Source: Pseudorhodobacter sp.
GTDB taxonomy: Bacteria; Pseudomonadota; Alphaproteobacteria; Rhodobacterales; Rhodobacteraceae
Reading direction: 5' to 3'
Assembly (NCBI GenBank): GCA_029254215.1
Contig: JAQWYA010000166.1
Location: forward strand, 1-34,122
Length of the DNA stretch: 34,122 nt
Of the stretch, positions 1-6,813 are shown one piece after another; the stretch's first letter is position 1, and each line of letters begins with the position of its first letter. A model generated the notes under the pieces. It saw only the letters and a list, made by a program, of their open reading frames with translations. It was not told the origin of the DNA and did not search any database. A program made the position numbers and the translations under genes.

Positions 1-273
1 GCCGTCACCGATGTGGCAGCGCCCTTTCAAGTCTCGCTTGCCGCGATCTCAAAGCATTTGCAGGTGCTGGCAGAGGCGGGGCTGATCAGTCAGGAAAAGC
101 GCGGTCGCGTCAAATGGTGCAAGCTGGAGCCGGACGCCCTGCGCGCGGCTTCGGTCTGGATGCAGGGGTTCGGGCAATTCGAACCCGTGAACCTTGACGC
201 GTTCGAGCGGTTTCTGGAGCAGGAGTTTCGCGACGACCCGCAAGACATAGCCTTTTCCGGCGACGAGGCTTAG
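1..273 (+). CDS. ArsR-family HTH transcriptional regulator, C-terminal part
   Basis: The reading frame is open from base 1, so the true start lies outside the window; the GTG at 13 is internal. The visible part holds the end of a winged helix-turn-helix: the run SLAAISKHLQVLAEAGLI is the typical ArsR recognition helix, followed by a wing (EKRGRVKWCKLEP) and a helical tail. Family members are dimeric repressors that release DNA on binding metals or other ligands. No metal-binding cysteine pair is visible in this fragment; the single Cys lies in the wing. Many ArsR proteins of this subtype pair with SRPBCC proteins, but none is present downstream. The stop overlaps the convergent mipZ end by 4 bases. 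Confidence 0.8.
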   Translation, partial: AVTDVAAPFQVSLAAISKHLQVLAEAGLISQEKRGRVKWCKLEPDALRAASVWMQGFGQFEPVNLDAFERFLEQEFRDDPQDIAFSGDEA

Positions 274-1079
274 AAATCCACCGCAACGCCCGGCAGGCGC
301 AACTCGCCGATCAGATCGCGCAGTTCCTGACGCGCCGCGATGTTCGACATGTTCAACTGGTCAACCCCGGTATCCTTGAGGTCCAGCAGCGTCAGCCCAC
401 GCGGAAACAGCTCTCGGAAGATGACGCGCTCGGAGAAACCGGGGGCCACCCGAAAGCCGATGCGGCGCGACAGATCTTCCAGCGCGGCCCCGACCTTTTT
501 CTTGTTGTGCATCTGCTGCGCGCCAAGCCGGTTGCGCACCACGATCCAGTCAATCGGGCGCAGCCCCGCCTGCGCGCGCAACTGCCGCGCCTGCCAGACC
601 ATTTCGGAATAGATCGAAGGGCCGGTCACCTTCCCTGTCTCGGGGTTGATCCGGGCCAGCAGATCGAAATCGACAAAACTATCGTTCAGCGGCGAGATCA
701 GCGTATCCGCAAGGCTATGCGCGACCTGACTAAGCCGGGTATGAGAGCCGGGGCAGTCGATCAGAATGAAATCCGACACCGGCTCCAGCGCCGTAACAGC
801 CGCCGACAACCGCGCATCATAGGGGTTTTCGTCCGGGCCAAGCGTGGTTGTGTCAATCTCGGGCAACACGCGGTAATCAGGGGTCGGAAGGTCAAGGCCT
901 GCGCGTTCCATATAGGCCAGCCGGTTTTCAACATAACGCCCGAAGCTGCGCTGGCGCAGATCCAGATCCAAAGCGCCCACCCGGTGACCCATGCGCACCA
1001 AGGCCGTCGCCACATGCATACAGGTCGTGGACTTGCCAGAGCCGCCCTTTTCATTCCCGACCACGATGATATGCGCCAT
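270..1079 (-). CDS. mipZ: MipZ-type ParA/MinD-family division-plane ATPase
   Basis: This 269-residue protein has a deviant Walker A motif, NEKGGSGKST at residues 9-18, with the signature lysine at 11. A Walker A' aspartate region (LDLDLRQRS) and the Walker B-like IDCPG follow. Its closest family is MipZ of alphaproteobacteria. There the ATPase binds ParB near the origin, forms a gradient over the nucleoid and inhibits FtsZ polymerisation away from midcell. The stretch SPLNDSFVDFDLL and the C-terminal NMSNIAARQELRDL are typical of MipZ rather than of plasmid ParA. I chose the ATG at 1079 because AAGGTGG sits just upstream; a GTG three codons earlier is possible. It stands alone, divergent from the rhomboid gene and overlapping the ArsR stop. 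Confidence 0.9.
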   Translation of the reverse strand: MAHIIVVGNEKGGSGKSTTCMHVATALVRMGHRVGALDLDLRQRSFGRYVENRLAYMERAGLDLPTPDYRVLPEIDTTTLGPDENPYDARLSAAVTALEPVSDFILIDCPGSHTRLSQVAHSLADTLISPLNDSFVDFDLLARINPETGKVTGPSIYSEMVWQARQLRAQAGLRPIDWIVVRNRLGAQQMHNKKKVGAALEDLSRRIGFRVAPGFSERVIFRELFPRGLTLLDLKDTGVDQLNMSNIAARQELRDLIGELRLPGVAVDF

Positions 1080-1249
1080 TTCGACCACCTTGCCTTAACC
1101 TGAATTCCCCCCTCTAATGTCGCGAGAGGCGGATCGCCCTTTCTAATGACAAGCTGAAAGGTAAACGGAAAGCCCCTTTTCTTACCCCCGCCTGCCAGCA
1201 CCACAAGTTTCCCGCCCTGTCCCCGCTTTGCAACAACCCCGGAAGCCCG

Positions 1250-1966
1250 ATGCCCCACCCTTTGCCATACGCCGCTGCCAGCCGTTGGACCCTTCTGATG
1301 ATCCTGGTGATAATCGGGATCAACGCGGCGGTTTTGGCGCATATGCAGGACCTGCTGCTGCCGGGGGCCGAGGCGAACGACAATGCCTTTGCCTTTGGTC
1401 TGCGCTATCCTCTCTACCCCGCGCCATTCCTTTTGTGGTTCACCGGCGATCCCTTCCCATGGGAAGATGTTTACAGGCTTGTCACGCATGGCTATCTGCA
1501 CGGCGGTTGGGATCATCTGGCCTTCAACATGCTGCCCTTCATCCCGCTGGCATGGCTGACCGCATGCAGGATCGGAACCGGACAGACAGTGGTGCTTTAC
1601 CATGGTCTGATGGTGCTTGCGGCCATTGGCTACCTGATCGGCGCACGGCTGACCATGATGGGCTATCTCAACACCGGTAACTATTTCCTGCCGATGGCCG
1701 GGGCCTCGGGGGCAGTACATGGATTGGCCGGGCTTTGGGTGGTTTGGGCGGTGCAGGACCGCGCCGGGGCGTGGACAGACCGATGGGAGATCGCGCATCG
1801 TCTCTGGCCTGCGGCGCTCTGGCTTGGCTTTGTGATCGCGGTCAATATCTGGACCTATGTCGCGATGGATGGTGGCTTTGCCTGGTTCCTGCACGTTGCG
1901 GGCGTGGTCATTGGCATGGCACTGGCGCCCCTGATCCCCAACCTCAGTCCCCGGACCCCCAAATGA
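1250..1966 (+). CDS. Rhomboid-family intramembrane serine protease
   Basis: This is a polytopic inner-membrane protein of 238 residues with about six transmembrane segments. The rhomboid signatures are present: an early HGYLHGGWDHLAFN motif (His80, His89, Asn93), the catalytic serine in GASGAVHG (Ser153), and the partner histidine in FLHVAG (His215). Rhomboids cut single-pass membrane proteins within the bilayer; the substrate here is unknown. The size is normal for a minimal bacterial rhomboid with no extra cytoplasmic domain. The start ATG has a GGAAG element upstream. The gene is divergent from mipZ (170-base spacer), and its stop codon abuts the terminator hairpin shared with rpmE. Confidence 0.9.
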   Translation: MPHPLPYAAASRWTLLMILVIIGINAAVLAHMQDLLLPGAEANDNAFAFGLRYPLYPAPFLLWFTGDPFPWEDVYRLVTHGYLHGGWDHLAFNMLPFIPLAWLTACRIGTGQTVVLYHGLMVLAAIGYLIGARLTMMGYLNTGNYFLPMAGASGAVHGLAGLWVVWAVQDRAGAWTDRWEIAHRLWPAALWLGFVIAVNIWTYVAMDGGFAWFLHVAGVVIGMALAPLIPNLSPRTPK

Positions 1967-1993
1967 AAAACGCCGCCCGGAATGGGGCGGCGC
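1966..1993 (-). terminator. Rho-independent terminator after rpmE, convergent with the rhomboid gene
   Basis: A perfect 8-bp stem (CGCCGCCC at 1971-1978, GGGCGGCG at 1985-1992) encloses a 6-base loop. Read on the minus strand, the stem is followed by TTTTT (1970-1966), a classic terminator for the rpmE end. Read on the plus strand, it is followed by a mixed tail and starts directly after the rhomboid stop, so it may serve both genes. Confidence 0.8.
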
Positions 1994-2017
1994 TTTCCGT
2001 TTTCGCGGCGGAGTGGA

Positions 2018-2239
2018 TCAGAAACCCAGACCGGCGTATTTGTTCTTGAACTTCGACACGCGGCCGCCGGTGTCCATCAGCTTGGCGTTGCCGCCAGTCC
2101 AGGCCGGGTGTGCCAGCGGGTCAATATCCAGCGCCATCTGATCGCCTGCCTTGCCCCAGGTGGTGCGCACCTGAAACACGGTTCCGTCGGTCATCTTGAC
2201 GTTGATCATGTGATAATCGGGGTGGATGCCTTCTTTCAT
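2018..2239 (-). CDS. rpmE: 50S ribosomal protein L31
   Basis: This 73-residue protein starts [10 protein letters not shown] and carries [23 protein letters not shown], the standard alphaproteobacterial L31 sequence. L31 bridges the two ribosomal subunits near the central protuberance. It contains no cysteine at all, so it is the zinc-free (C-minus) form, as is common in alphaproteobacteria. A strong AAGGAG lies 7 bases before the ATG. It sits 11 bases downstream of rplS and ends at a strong terminator, which makes it the last gene of the ribosomal run. Confidence 0.97.
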   Translation of the reverse strand: MKEGIHPDYHMINVKMTDGTVFQVRTTWGKAGDQMALDIDPLAHPAWTGGNAKLMDTGGRVSKFKNKYAGLGF

Positions 2240-2250
2240 GGTTCCGCTCC

Positions 2251-2634
2251 TTAAGACTTGGCGCCGCTGACGGCTTTGTAAGTGGTGTCTTCGGCGATAC
2301 GAGCCGATTTACCGCGACGCGAGCGGAGGTAGTACAGCTTGGCGCGACGGACGCGGCCACGGCGAACAACCTCGATGCTGTCGATGTTGGTGGAGTAGAG
2401 CGGGAACACACGTTCCACGCCTTCACCGAAGGAAATCTTGCGCACGGTAAAGGACGCGGCCAGCGTGGCCCCACCCCGACGCGAAATACACACGCCTTCG
2501 TAATTCTGAACGCGCGAGCGCGTGCCTTCGGTCACTTTGTAACCGACTTTGATTGTGTCACCGGCCTTGAAGTCCGGGATGGTCTTGCCGAGGGCGGCGA
2601 TCTGCTCCGCCTCGATCTGTGCGATCAGGTTCAT
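2251..2634 (-). CDS. rplS: 50S ribosomal protein L19
   Basis: L19 (127 residues, [11 protein letters not shown]...) lies at the subunit interface and contacts 16S rRNA. The core motifs are complete: [60 protein letters not shown]. The frame stays open 88 codons further upstream, but that part has no L19 similarity. The ATG at 2634 has AAAGGACC before it and matches the family start, so I place the start there. A 282-base spacer and a good promoter separate it from trmD, so it can be transcribed independently of the upstream operon. Confidence 0.97.
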   Translation of the reverse strand: MNLIAQIEAEQIAALGKTIPDFKAGDTIKVGYKVTEGTRSRVQNYEGVCISRRGGATLAASFTVRKISFGEGVERVFPLYSTNIDSIEVVRRGRVRRAKLYYLRSRRGKSARIAEDTTYKAVSGAKS

Positions 2635-2850
2635 CGCTGGTCCTTTCACTTGCTCACGGTTTTCCCGCGAAGATGATGCCGCCGCAGAGCTCTTGGTCTT
2701 CATCGGGTCCCGATCCAAGATCAGCCCGCCAGAGATACGATCCGCGTTTTCCTTTAAGACCGGCTCCGCCCGGCCCACCCCGCCGAAGAAAATCGGGGCA
2801 ATAGCCAAAAGGAATCGGGCCCGTTGGGCAAAACTGCCCCGGACAGGCGG

Positions 2851-2879
2851 CGTATATGCGCCCCACAGCAAGGGGTCAA
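2851..2879 (-). promoter_or_regulatory. Candidate sigma70-type promoter for rplS-rpmE
   Basis: On the minus strand TTGACC (2879-2874) and TATACG (2856-2851) are separated by exactly 17 bases. A start near 2844 would give a leader of about 210 bases before the rplS ATG. A small hairpin (GGGCA, aaac, TGCCC; 2826-2839) would lie at the very 5' end of that leader. This is a sequence match only. Confidence 0.6.
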
Positions 2880-2916
2880 GGGAGGAGAGCACCCTCAAAC
2901 GGGGCTCAGGCAGCCG

Positions 2917-3729
2917 TCAGCGCTTTTTATCCTGCCACGCCTGCCACAGATCAGGCCTGCGCGCCTTGGTCAGGGCCTCTGACTGCGCCTGCCGCCATTT
3001 GGCGATCTGCCCGTGATGGCCCGATTGCAGCACATCGGGGATGGCCATGCCATTCCACTCCGCCGGTTTGGTGAATTGCGGATGCTCCAGCAAACCGTTG
3101 GAAAAGCTTTCCTCCTCGGTCGAGGCCTGATTGCCCAGCACATTCGGCAAAAGCCGCACGGTTGCATCCAGCAACGCCTGCGCCGCGATCTCGCCCCCCG
3201 TCAGGACGAAATCGCCAAGGCTGACCTCTTCGATGCCGTAGTGAAACAGGACGCGCTCATCCACGCCTTCGAACCGACCACAAAGCAGGGTGATCCCCTG
3301 CCCCGCCGCAAATCGCCGCGCCATCGCCTGATCCAGCGGCCGCCCGCGTGGGCTGAGGTAGACCACCGGCCATTCCGTGCGATCCGGGCTGGCCCCGACC
3401 ATGGCTTCCTCCAGCGCGGGTCCCACGACATCGGCGCGCAAAACCATGCCCGCGCCCCCGCCCGCCGGGGTGTCATCGACATTACGATGCTTGCCAAGCC
3501 CGAAGCGGCGCAGATCAATCGTCTCCAGCGCCCAAAGCCCGAAGTCCAGCGCCTTTCCCGTCAGCGACAGACCCAGCGTGCCGGGAAACGCCTCGGGGAA
3601 AAGCGTGATGATCTTGGCCTGCCACGCCCCCGCCACGCGGACATCGGCCATCAGATCCCGCGGCTTGACGCTGGCCGAGATTTTCAGGCGGCCATGGGAT
3701 TTGGGTTTGGGATCGGTCTCATCGGTCAT
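2917..3729 (-). CDS. trmD: tRNA (guanine-N1-)-methyltransferase (m1G37)
   Basis: TrmD methylates N1 of G37 in tRNAs with G36, using S-adenosylmethionine, which prevents +1 frameshifting. The knotted SPOUT core is clear: PAGGGAGMVLRADV, LCGRFEGVDERV, EVSLGDFVLTGGEIAA and the C-terminal LLEHPQFTKPAEWNGM and QSGHHGQIAKWR. The chosen ATG (3729) is preceded by AAGGGA and avoids the overlap with the upstream gene that the next in-frame start (3798) would cause. The 270-residue protein carries about 38 residues ahead of the usual start (IITLFPEAF), a charged, lysine-rich extension of unknown role. It lies 40 bases after an unknown membrane-protein gene in the rpsP-rimM-trmD operon. Confidence 0.95.
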   Translation of the reverse strand: MTDETDPKPKSHGRLKISASVKPRDLMADVRVAGAWQAKIITLFPEAFPGTLGLSLTGKALDFGLWALETIDLRRFGLGKHRNVDDTPAGGGAGMVLRADVVGPALEEAMVGASPDRTEWPVVYLSPRGRPLDQAMARRFAAGQGITLLCGRFEGVDERVLFHYGIEEVSLGDFVLTGGEIAAQALLDATVRLLPNVLGNQASTEEESFSNGLLEHPQFTKPAEWNGMAIPDVLQSGHHGQIAKWRQAQSEALTKARRPDLWQAWQDKKR

Positions 3730-3769
3730 GCGGGGAGTGTCCCTTGAATATGGCGGGGCGAAAGGCTGG

Positions 3770-4678
3770 TCATGCCTCGGGGTGGGTCTCGGGGTCAAGG
3801 CTGCGATTGAGGGCGATCAGCGCCTGAATATCGGCTTTCGCTTCGGGATGGCGGTCTGTCAGGGTGTTCAGAAAGGTCTCGTTCGGGCAGGCGCCCCACA
3901 GGTGGTCATCCTCTGTCATAGCGGCGGTCAGACGATGCGCAAAACGCGCGACAAGCGCGCCATCGTGCTGGATCGCTTTCAGCACCAGCACGGGCAAGGG
4001 CTGCTCCACGCTCCGGTCGATCACGCCACCATCAGAGCCCATCAGCATCAAAGCCCGAAGCGCGGGGCGTGTGGCCTGCCCGTCCTGCGCCCAGCGCAAA
4101 AGCACCTCGATCATCAGGTCTTCGTCAACGCTGGCGCGAAGCCGGGTCAGGTCTTGCCAGATCTCGGTTTCGCTGGCCTCGGGCGGCAGACCGTTGAGGG
4201 GCTGCATCAGGCTTTCGGCCCTTTCCGGGTCGCCCCGGCCCGCCGAAATTTCCGCCGAGACCTCTTCGACCCCGGCCAGTGCCTCATCCAGAAACTGGTT
4301 CATCTCTTGCTCTTTCGCGGGGTTCCAGAGCAGGCGGGACAAGGGGATCGACAGGATCGAAATGCCCAGAGGGAAGGCCAAAGGAAATGGAGGCAGATAG
4401 CCCAGAATGCCGCCAATCCCGCGCCCAATCCCAAAGCACAGCGCGACAAGGGCGAGCTGCACCAAAAGCCGCACGACGACACCCAGAAGGATCGAGGGTT
4501 TTGCCCAATCCGCCAAGGTGGCGGGAAAATCGAAGGGCCGCATGACGATCATCCAAAGCACGAAGATCGCCGTGAACACCGGTACTACCGGCCAGCCATA
4601 GCCCGCCAGACCTGCGGTCAGCGGGCCAAGATACAAAAGGGCTGTGGCCCCCATCAACAGCCGGAGTCGTTTCTTCAC
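3770..4678 (-). CDS. Unknown membrane protein with a soluble helical C-terminal domain
   Basis: I do not recognise a family. The GTG at 4678 is preferred because GGAGAG lies 8 bases before it, and it removes a polar, unlikely N-terminus. The 302-residue product has about four hydrophobic segments in its first 118 residues (roughly 8-26, 30-46, 63-90 and 97-116). A 180-residue soluble region follows, rich in Glu, Ala and Leu. It is acidic and looks helical, and from residue 150 onward may resemble a helical-repeat fold. The gene is inserted between rimM and trmD, two genes that are normally adjacent or separated by a small gene. Co-transcription with ribosome genes is likely but implies nothing specific about function. 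Confidence 0.7.
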   Translation of the reverse strand: MKKRLRLLMGATALLYLGPLTAGLAGYGWPVVPVFTAIFVLWMIVMRPFDFPATLADWAKPSILLGVVVRLLVQLALVALCFGIGRGIGGILGYLPPFPLAFPLGISILSIPLSRLLWNPAKEQEMNQFLDEALAGVEEVSAEISAGRGDPERAESLMQPLNGLPPEASETEIWQDLTRLRASVDEDLMIEVLLRWAQDGQATRPALRALMLMGSDGGVIDRSVEQPLPVLVLKAIQHDGALVARFAHRLTAAMTEDDHLWGACPNETFLNTLTDRHPEAKADIQALIALNRSLDPETHPEA

Positions 4679-4764
4679 TGACAGTCTCTCCGTTGAGTGG
4701 TGCAGGACGCGCGCGTCAGCACAAAGCCCGCGGCCTGGCACCGCGCGCCTCATGAAAGCAAAGC

Positions 4765-5283
4765 CTATTCAAGACCTTCGGGCAGATCAATGACAACGCG
4801 GCCCGCTGCCAGATCGACTGTGGGCACGACGGCAAGGGTGAAGGGCAGCAAAAGCGGCTCTTTCATCCCCGGCCCCATGATCTCCAACAGGTCGCCCGCG
4901 CCGTGGTTGTGAACGGCCAACACCTTGCCCAGCAAGGCGCCCCCCGTATCGCGCGCCTCAAGCCCCATCAGATCGGCGTGGTAGAATTCATCATCGGGCA
5001 GCGAGGGCAGTTTATCCCGCGACACATAAAGGCTGGTGCCGCGCAGGGCGTCGGCCTCTTCCTTGGTGGCAACGCCCGAAAGCCGCGCCCCGATGCCCCC
5101 CGCGACACCACGGGTCAGGGTGATGGTGAAGCTGCGGCTGCCATCCTCGGTATACAGCGGGCCGTAGGAGGCAATCGCCTCCGGGTCGGCGCAAAAGCTT
5201 TTCAGCCGGACTTCGCCGCGCACCCCGAAAGAGCCGGAAATAGCTCCCACGCAAAGCCGGTTGTCAGGATCAGGTTTGGGCAT
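4765..5283 (-). CDS. rimM: Ribosome maturation factor RimM
   Basis: RimM binds S19 and assists assembly of the 30S head. The 172-residue protein shows the N-terminal RimM fold ([20 protein letters not shown]) and the C-terminal PRC-barrel ([61 protein letters not shown]). The ATG at 5283 has GGAG 8 bases upstream. It overlaps the bluB stop by one base (TGATG), so translation of the two is likely coupled. Normal length for the family. Confidence 0.95.
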   Translation of the reverse strand: MPKPDPDNRLCVGAISGSFGVRGEVRLKSFCADPEAIASYGPLYTEDGSRSFTITLTRGVAGGIGARLSGVATKEEADALRGTSLYVSRDKLPSLPDDEFYHADLMGLEARDTGGALLGKVLAVHNHGAGDLLEIMGPGMKEPLLLPFTLAVVPTVDLAAGRVVIDLPEGLE

Positions 5284-5915
5284 CAGCGTCGCTCCAGCCA
5301 GAGGGATGCGTCGCGCGCCTCCCAACCGGCCCGTTCAAGTTCGGGGGTGTCGGTTTCAGCCTCGGGCCAGCCAACACAAAGATAGCCGATCAGCCGCCAG
5401 TCAGGGGGCGTGCCAAGATCGACCGCGAGTTTATCAGGATCCAGAATGGAAACCCAGCCAAGCCCAAGCCCTTCGGCACGGGCTGCAAGCCAGAAAAGCG
5501 TGATCGCCCCTACGACAGAATAGGCGCGGGTTTCGGGCATCGACCCCGCCCCAAGGCCCGACCCTTTGGCCGTCACCTCATCGCAATAAACGGCAAGATG
5601 CACCGGGGCCTCTTGCATGCCCGAAAGCTTGAGCGTGGCGTAAAGCTCAGCCTTTTCATCGCTGTAGCCAGACAATGCTGCGGCATTCGCGGATTGGTAG
5701 TTTGCAATCGCGGCCGCGCGCGCCTCGGCGCTTTCGACCGAGATCACGCGCCACGGCTCAGACAGGCCAACCGAAGGCGCTAGTGAAAACGCCGAAAGGC
5801 AGCGGTTCAAAACCGCTGCCTCAATGGGGTCAGTGCGAAAGCGGCGTACATCCCGCCGCCAGCGCATCAGATCGCGCAACTCGGCCCGGAAGGCCTCATC
5901 ATAGTTGCCTTGCAC
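5283..5915 (-). CDS. bluB: 5,6-dimethylbenzimidazole synthase (BluB)
   Basis: BluB breaks down reduced FMN with oxygen to make 5,6-dimethylbenzimidazole, the lower ligand of vitamin B12. The protein (210 residues) has the nitroreductase-like fold with BluB features: [12 protein letters not shown] near the N-terminus, [15 protein letters not shown], the flavin-pocket stretch [18 protein letters not shown], and [16 protein letters not shown]. The start is a GTG at 5915; no strong ribosome site is visible in the 14 bases after the rpsP stop, which suggests coupled or low-level translation. It sits between rpsP and rimM, outside any cobalamin gene cluster. That is an odd address for a B12 gene. 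Confidence 0.9.
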   Translation of the reverse strand: MQGNYDEAFRAELRDLMRWRRDVRRFRTDPIEAAVLNRCLSAFSLAPSVGLSEPWRVISVESAEARAAAIANYQSANAAALSGYSDEKAELYATLKLSGMQEAPVHLAVYCDEVTAKGSGLGAGSMPETRAYSVVGAITLFWLAARAEGLGLGWVSILDPDKLAVDLGTPPDWRLIGYLCVGWPEAETDTPELERAGWEARDASLWLERR

Positions 5916-5929
5916 GGCAACCGACCGGA

Positions 5930-6286
5930 TTATTCCGCGTCAGCCGGAGCAGCGTTGCGAGCGGCTTTCTTGGCAGCCAGTTCAGCCATACGCTTGCCGG
6001 GAACAGCGGCTTTCGGGTTGTTGCGGGTCTTCTTGGCCAGAACGCCAGCCGATTCGAGGAAGCGGGCGATACGGTCGGTCGGCTGTGCGCCTTGACCCAA
6101 CCAGTACTGAACGCGCTCGATGTTCATCTTTACACGGTCTTCGCTGTCTTTGGCCAAGAGCGGGTTATAGGTGCCCAGCTTTTCAAGGAAGCGGCCATCG
6201 CGCGGCATACGGCTGTCGGTGGCGACGATCGAGTAGTGCGGGCGCTTCTTGGAACCACCACGGGCAAGACGGATTTTCATGGACAT
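5930..6286 (-). CDS. rpsP: 30S ribosomal protein S16
   Basis: S16 is a primary 30S assembly protein. The 118-residue sequence begins [21 protein letters not shown] and contains [20 protein letters not shown] and [20 protein letters not shown], all standard S16. An alanine- and lysine-rich C-terminal tail of about 35 residues follows, as often in alphaproteobacteria. AAGGAG lies 8 bases before the first ATG (6286), so that start is favoured over the ATG two codons later. It is followed 14 bases later by bluB. Confidence 0.97.
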   Translation of the reverse strand: MSMKIRLARGGSKKRPHYSIVATDSRMPRDGRFLEKLGTYNPLLAKDSEDRVKMNIERVQYWLGQGAQPTDRIARFLESAGVLAKKTRNNPKAAVPGKRMAELAAKKAARNAAPADAE

Positions 6287-6338
6287 AGTGTAGTCTCCTT
6301 CAGGTTTACGTCAGGCGGGGCACCCCCGCCAATCTGGG

Positions 6339-6635
6339 TTATTTCTGCAGTTGTTCGTGATGCCTGATGACTTCGGAAATGATGAAGGTCAGGAATTTCT
6401 TGGCAAATTCGGGGTCAAGGTCGGCCTCTTTGGACAGCCACTCCAACCGCTCGATCTGGCGGGCCTCACGGTGCGGGTCCGAGGGCGGAAGGTCATGTTC
6501 GGCCTTCAGCTTGCCCACCGCCTGCGTCTGCTTGAAGCGTTCGGCAAGGGTGTAGACGAGGATCGCATCCAGCCGGTCGATGCTGTCACGATGCTCTTTC
6601 AAGAGCGCCTGAGCGCGGGTTGAATCGGTGGTCAT
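6339..6635 (-). CDS. aroQ: Chorismate mutase (AroQ class)
   Basis: This 98-residue all-helical protein fits monofunctional AroQ-type chorismate mutase, which converts chorismate to prephenate for Phe and Tyr synthesis. The family pattern is present: LLKEHRDSIDRLDAILVYTLAERFKQTQAVGKLKAEHDLPPSDPHREARQIERL, including the Arg, the Lys of VGKLK, and the later ER. The start at 6635 has AGGGAG 7 bases upstream; the frame runs 23 codons further but those residues look unlike the family. Its place between ffh and rpsP is common in Rhodobacteraceae. It lies 52 bases upstream of rpsP, so the two probably share a transcript. Confidence 0.88.
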   Translation of the reverse strand: MTTDSTRAQALLKEHRDSIDRLDAILVYTLAERFKQTQAVGKLKAEHDLPPSDPHREARQIERLEWLSKEADLDPEFAKKFLTFIISEVIRHHEQLQK

Positions 6636-6760
6636 TGGGCGCTCCCTGATGGCAAAGCGGGCGTCGGGTTTGCGTATGGCATCCGTATGGTTTCCGTCTG
6701 GCAAAAGCGGGCCAGATCACAGCCGCGCGCCGCCCGGCCTTTTGGCGCAAAATTCCACCC

Positions 6761-6778
6761 GCCCCGCAAAAGCGGAGC
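6761..6778 (-). terminator. Possible terminator hairpin after ffh
   Basis: GCCCCGC (6761-6767) and GCGGAGC (6772-6778) can form a 7-bp stem with one G-U pair around a 4-base loop. It lies 36 bases beyond the ffh stop. On the minus strand the tail is GGGTGGAATTTT, so the U tract is not directly attached. Weak evidence. Confidence 0.35.
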
Positions 6779-6813
6779 GCCGGAAATCGCGAAAGACGAA
6801 AAGCTGCGGCGGG

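Noticed and set aside
3377-4681. A 434-codon open frame across trmD and the unknown membrane protein gene on the opposite strand
   Set aside because: It spans two real minus-strand genes and has low-complexity Arg/Ser/Gln-rich translation.
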